64,000 bases of DNA from Nectonema munidae. Lineage: Eukaryota > Nematomorpha > Nectonematoida > Nectonematidae. Below the pieces are notes generated by a model. That model was not told the origin of the DNA. It did not search any database and saw only the letters and a list, made by a program, of their open reading frames with translations. Both the position numbers and the translations under genes were made by a program. Of the stretch, positions 59,320-64,000 are shown piece by piece; positions within the stretch are counted from its first letter, which is position 1, and the number at the start of each line of letters is the position of its first letter. Location: the NCBI GenBank assembly GCA_030549495.1, contig JAUIRK010000509.1:1610501-1674500 (forward strand), written 5' to 3'.

Positions 59320-60800
59320 TATACTTGACTTGATTATTTTTATACCTGAACGTTTGCTCTCAACCCTATTCTTAAGAAATGATATATCTGATTCTTGTGA
59401 GGATTTAGATTAAACATTAACTTTATCGAATTTTTCTATTAAAGAAATAAGAGCACGAGAGTGACTTTCTCGAGATAAAAGGCTTTAATATCACCACCTC
59501 GACCAATTTCGATCAGATTGAAATAGTCAAAAAAAAGTCAAGAAATTATGCTTGAGAAAGATGAATTAGGAAGATTCACGAGTCTAAATCACTAGTTATC
59601 AAAAGAAAATGATAGAGAAAAACAGGCGCCATTTTTTAAAAGAGCACAAAAAACGTCATATCGCGAAAGACAATGCGTTCAATTGAGGAGTTGCTCTATT
59701 TTTATCTTAGGAGTTAATTTGTAAAATTAAATATATTTCACTTGTATACCAAGATTTGCTTTACCTATAACCGTCACCCAAAATACATCATGGACGATAT
59801 ATTAATATAAAAGTGATAATTAAAAAAGCTAATAAATTGCTTGCTATATTTAAACACAATATAACTGCTGTAGGTATATGGATGATAAAGTATCTATTTT
59901 TGTCTGCCTTGGAATAAAGGACGTCTGGGCACTCAGCGTGCTTCCATTGTGAGGAGATAAAAGGGCTTACAGGGTGAAATGTGACTTATTGACTTCGCCC
60001 AAGCAATATTAATTTGTTTTCACTTGGCCTAATCCTTCAACATAGGTAACACTAATTAACATCTCAAGGCTAATAAGTGCTTCACAAGGTGTCAGACTTT
60101 AAAAAAAAGGTCTAACAATAAGCCTCTCCTCACGACGACAATAATGAAAGCACAGTGATGTTCAGCCCGATCTAGGACTGTGACAATGGGAATGGTGTAT
60201 GCACTCACCTACCTAATCGCAGGACATGCTTGTCATGCCACATCATTGTGATTTGGGGACAAAGTGTTGTCATACCGCGACACGTCTCGCCTTTCATTAC
60301 GCTGCCCAAATAACACCTCCTGCCTGCCAACTTGTTAACTACGCTTTGCCATCACCCCATTTTACTTCCTTTCAAGATAGTATCCTATTTTACGGTCTAG
60401 TGGGTTGACACGTGTTCAAAGGAATCACGTCTAACTTCCTGTACACAAAGCAAGCAAAGAGGCCTTCCTTCTCTTCCTAATACACCTTTTTAAGATATAA
60501 ACTAAAAAATCAGAACTAAAGTTTTTTTCAAAATTTAACAGGCAGAAAAACTTTTATTTATGAACTTAAAGGTTTTTTTTATAGATAAGTAATTCTAGTG
60601 CAATGATTTGTAGATGAAAACGCTCGTCGAAGAGTTTTAATGCATATTAATCCTTTTTTTCAAGATGCCTCATTTTATTATACTCCATTGTTAATTTTGT
60701 TCAAAATGATTTAGCTAAACACAAAAGTTTTTTTTAGAATTAAAATTTTTTTTTTAAATTAGCAATTAGCGATGAAGTTACAATTCTTTAATCACTTCTA
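59320..60800. other. Gap containing a GC-richer island (59940-60480)
   Basis: Between two LINE relics. 59940-60480 is clearly less AT-rich than its surroundings (for example 'gctgcccaaataacacctcc', 'cgcgacacgtctcgcctttc') and uses pyrimidine-rich sequence, with a 60-codon plus frame (60226-60408) of no recognised family. It could be an old repeat, a regulatory region or an unrelated insertion. Confidence 0.4.
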
Positions 60801-60839
60801 GATGATAACTTCGAATTACTAAATGTCTCTCTTGATAAT

Positions 60840-61569
60840 CTCGAAGATAACTGATCTATTCTGAATATTTTATCTATAAATATTCAATCAACAAAGAACA
60901 AATGTGATCCAATAAAAATTTTTCTTCAAAATATCTATTTTAACACCACGACAAATTTTCATATTCCTTGCTTCCAAGAAACATGAATAAATGACGAGTC
61001 CTAGGATTTATGTGTTAGTCACTGCGTTTATCTCTTCTCATAGCGGACTAGGCTTTCTTGTTCATAGGTCTTGGTGTTTTTAAGTTATAGGAAATAGGAC
61101 TGAGCACTCCATATGTGAAATTGCCTCAATTAAAATTAAACTGCCCAGTTTGAAATCATTTTTATACGTAATACTTATCGTCTCCCCAAGTATACAGAAG
61201 ATTCACTTTCTAAATTGAATCAAAAATTAATCGAAATTTTAGAATTAAGAAAAGTACACCTATAGTTAGAGATTTTAACAGTGCCTTCTTGAAAACTAAG
61301 AGTAACAAAAATATTGGAACCCTAATGCATAGTTTTGTTTATCATCCTTTTTTCCCTTGAATTTTCTCTAATTTAAAGTTTGAATTCAGAACATCAATTC
61401 ATAAATTTTTCAGAATTGCTCTCCTAGGCAGGATATCTTGATTTTAAGATTTCAACTATCCTATGCTCATATCACTCAATTATCCCATTTTTAATTATAA
61501 AAATGTTTATCGAAAAACTTTAAACCATGAAAGTCTTAAAATTTAGGAAAATTGAAAAAGAAATGAAAA

Positions 61570-61605
<36 letters not shown>

Positions 61606-62830
61606 GTCAAAGAAATTGCATTATGGAGATATTTTCAATAAACATCGTTCTAGTTCTGGACATATGTGCAAAATTTTGAATTACTTGATTGCACCTCATA
61701 TAGTAAAAAAGATATTGAATTGAAAGTAGAATGCAAAGATAATCGTAAGCAATAAGTTTCAGAAACATCTAAACAAGTTACCCTCTTTCTAAAAATAAGG
61801 CCTTTTGAGGTATAAAAATGTTTTCAATGTCAAGATATTTTGTCAAAACAATACCACAGCGAATGATGTCTTGAATAGTATAAAACAATTCTCTAATTCT
61901 AATACTCACGACTGATATGAATTTAATCCTATCATCATAAAAATATTACCACTTTCAATCATTTCCAATCAATGTATGCTCACAAGCATGTTTGCCCAAA
62001 CCCTAAAGTCCACTAAATTGATAACAATTCATTAAAAAGACACAAAAATATGAAAGTATCAGCGAATAAGTATATTATAAAACATTTCTGAACGCATAAT
62101 TCCAAACCGAATGTCAAATGGATTATCCTCACTCAATCAGTTTGTTTTTTCAAAATATCATTCCAATAATGTGCTCATGTCTTATTGATAAAAATACAAA
62201 AATTTGGAATCTAAAAGAAAAATATTCTGGAAAAATCAGCTTTTGACTCAATTTTAACCATAGCTATGGGTAATCTGGGCAAAATAATTTTCAATAATAA
62301 TTTTAAATCAATGATTCAATAATATTATTGAATTTGATTTATTACTCAGAAGTCTCTTATTTAACTATGGATTTCCTCTTAATATCGTTAACCTATTGAT
62401 TACTTTTCTGTCAAATAGAAAGCTTCATATTGCAAAAAACGTAATTCTAGTATTTACAATGCTTCAAGATTCTCTAATTTCTTCAAGATTTTCTGATACA
62501 ACTCAACTCTTCTACAAATTTAAATTATAGAAAGTAAATGACTTGTATACCTATAAATTAAAACTTCCTTATACAAAGTTAAATATGGGATGACATCACC
62601 AATTTTTCACGATTACTTTACTTTTCAACATCAATCTTTATTCAACTAATTCTTCTTTCTGTAGCCAACATGTTCCAAGATTCAAAAATAATACGTGCAA
62701 AGTGTCAATAAAGTAGAGAATCGCATCCTGTCATAATAAATTTATTCTACACAAATACATTTGGTGCTATAGACTGAATACTTTCAAAAATTTATCAAAT
62801 ACTCAAAAGTGCTTTACCTACAAACTGAGT
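60840..62830 (+). mobile_element. Highly decayed LINE
   Basis: Plus-strand similarity begins with 'ILNILSINIQSTKNKCDPIK' (near 60865, endonuclease start) and 'HIPCFQET' (the Q-E-T catalytic Glu block). It continues with 'YRLPKYTEDSLSKLNQKLIE' (near 61170), and ends with RT remains 'YGFPLNIVNLLITFLSNRKL' (near 62365, the 'G...ISWFKSYLSNR' block). Stops are frequent in every frame. It contains a (TA)n tract at 61571. This is the oldest-looking LINE in the window. Confidence 0.7.
61571..61603. repeat. (TA)n microsatellite
   Basis: About 16 perfect TA units inside the decayed LINE. Confidence 0.97.
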
Positions 62831-64000
62831 AACTATATAGTAAACATACAAGAACATATAGCGGCATGGTGTATGCGAGCGAGGCAGTATAGGTAGGTAT
62901 GGAGATTCAAGAAGTTTTTACGCCTTAACCGAAGTGGATGTAAAAAGTTTGGCCAAAAGAGTATTTCAAACGCTCGGTCACTATTTCCAAAGTATTATGC
63001 TTTTGGAATTTAAGTGGATCGTTTTTTGATGACCTTTGAGTTTGGACGAAAAATCAAGGTTTAACTTTATGTCGCACGGACACAGTTGCTCGTAGATTAT
63101 TTGACCATATTTATTACGAGCTGAAAATCTACAAAATTTAAAGTTAGCGTAATGTGAAAGTAAATTTTCGAATGCGCAATATGCTTCTCTAGGCATATAA
63201 ATTCCAGACAAACACGCCGAAAAACTTTTAACTTTTGTTCTAGAATACAATAATTACAAAACAGTCGTAGATACGTCCACTTGAATGGCTCTAAATTTCT
63301 CTTGCTACAAGGCATCAAGATGATGGCATATGACAATTTTTACCAATCTTCTTGATATTTAGGTGATAGTGAAAGCCATTATGTCAAGTTTGTGTTCAAG
63401 TATTTCAAAAGGTGGGAGAAAATACTTTATCAGGCACTTGTTCTTATCTGTCACAGAAAAGTTGATGCAAAGCAGATGTGATAAAGCATCTACTCGTATC
63501 ATAACAAGAAACCTTCTGATTTCTACGGGTTCAATAAAACATAAGGAAGTCATACCATTCTTGCAACATACACTTTTTAAAATTTTCGCTTGATGTTTTG
63601 CAAATATATTATTCTCTGTTTTTTTTATATAAAATTATGTTTTATAATTTGTTTTCGAGTTTTTCAATTTATTTTTCTACAAAGGTAATAAATTATTTGG
63701 TTAAATTTCATTTTTTGATAGATAACGCTTAAAACGACTTGTTTTAGCACATAACCAACAAGATCAAGATTTTTTTAATAACATAAAGTAGATAAAATAG
63801 GAAAAATTTACATGACAATATTAATATGATGAACAAGCGGAAATGAACTATATTTTCTTGCTTGCGTAAATTGGCTTTGAACATTCTGGTCGACTTCCCC
63901 TCTGTCCTTCGAGGGTTGGTGCCCCTTTTTAGCACAATTTTTGCAATATAAACTAGGGATGTATCAATTAATCGGAATCTGTAACATAAGCAATCTTTTG
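62830..64000. other. Right edge, unrecognised frames only
   Basis: Overlapping minus frames at 62981-63336 (79-89 codons, Cys-rich: 'CFENLLSHYANFKFCRF'-like) and a plus frame at 63363-63593 are of unknown family. Codon composition does not separate them from chance in this AT-rich DNA. Confidence 0.3.

Overview
The window is strongly AT-rich eukaryotic DNA dominated by decayed transposable elements around one real host gene. Everything points to a metazoan. The gene is NCKAP1 (Hem/Kette/GEX-3), an animal actin-regulator subunit. It has GT-AG introns, many of only 41-65 bp, and its protein is quite diverged from the vertebrate form. The repeats (piggyBac, hAT, Tigger/pogo and several LINE clades), together with an uncharacterised repeat-encoded protein family that I know mostly from arthropod and other invertebrate gene sets, suggest an arthropod such as a parasitic copepod. 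That placement is an inference; the sequence does not prove it.

Layout. 1-4280: a LINE on the minus strand with gag, endonuclease, reverse transcriptase and RNase H remains. 4839-6123: a piggyBac relic. 6610-12760: a second LINE of the same kind, split by a 3.2-kb TTAA-flanked element (6931-10126) that carries two internal tandem arrays. 13374-13525: a tRNA-derived SINE, followed by an intact tRNA-Thr(CGT) gene (13746-13817). 14494-17190: a piggyBac transposase relic with an hAT-type MITE in it, then a block of the same satellite repeat. 17640-18200: LINE RT scrap.

18537-39602, minus strand: NCKAP1. I resolved 25 consecutive coding exons by matching each one to the NCKAP1 protein from memory and checking splice sites and phases. 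They sum to 3219 bp (1072 codons plus stop) with unbroken frame. Only about the first 80 residues of the protein are not found. The large introns hold an uncharacterised mobile-element gene (19930-21180), a piggyBac relic, MITEs, an hAT relic of ZBED5 type (28375-30782) and a second SINE copy (35874-36016).

40560-64000: repeat country. It holds LINE scraps, a second TTAA element with a nested hAT-type element (43083-44163), two unrecognised reading frames, a broken Ty3/gypsy fossil, a Tigger/pogo relic, a perfect ATC microsatellite of about 700 bp, a minisatellite with a 'TTCGCCCCATTATTTTCATA' core, two near-identical 138-bp TTAA MITEs, and a LINE interrupted by two different DNA transposons.

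The most interesting signals are (1) the TTAA-terminated element family with satellite-like internal arrays, present in several copies; (2) the fully resolved NCKAP1 gene with sharply bimodal intron sizes; (3) a readable insertion chronology of nested elements. I saw no CRISPR array, operon or prokaryotic system, and I did not find a convincing new defence or enzymatic system.
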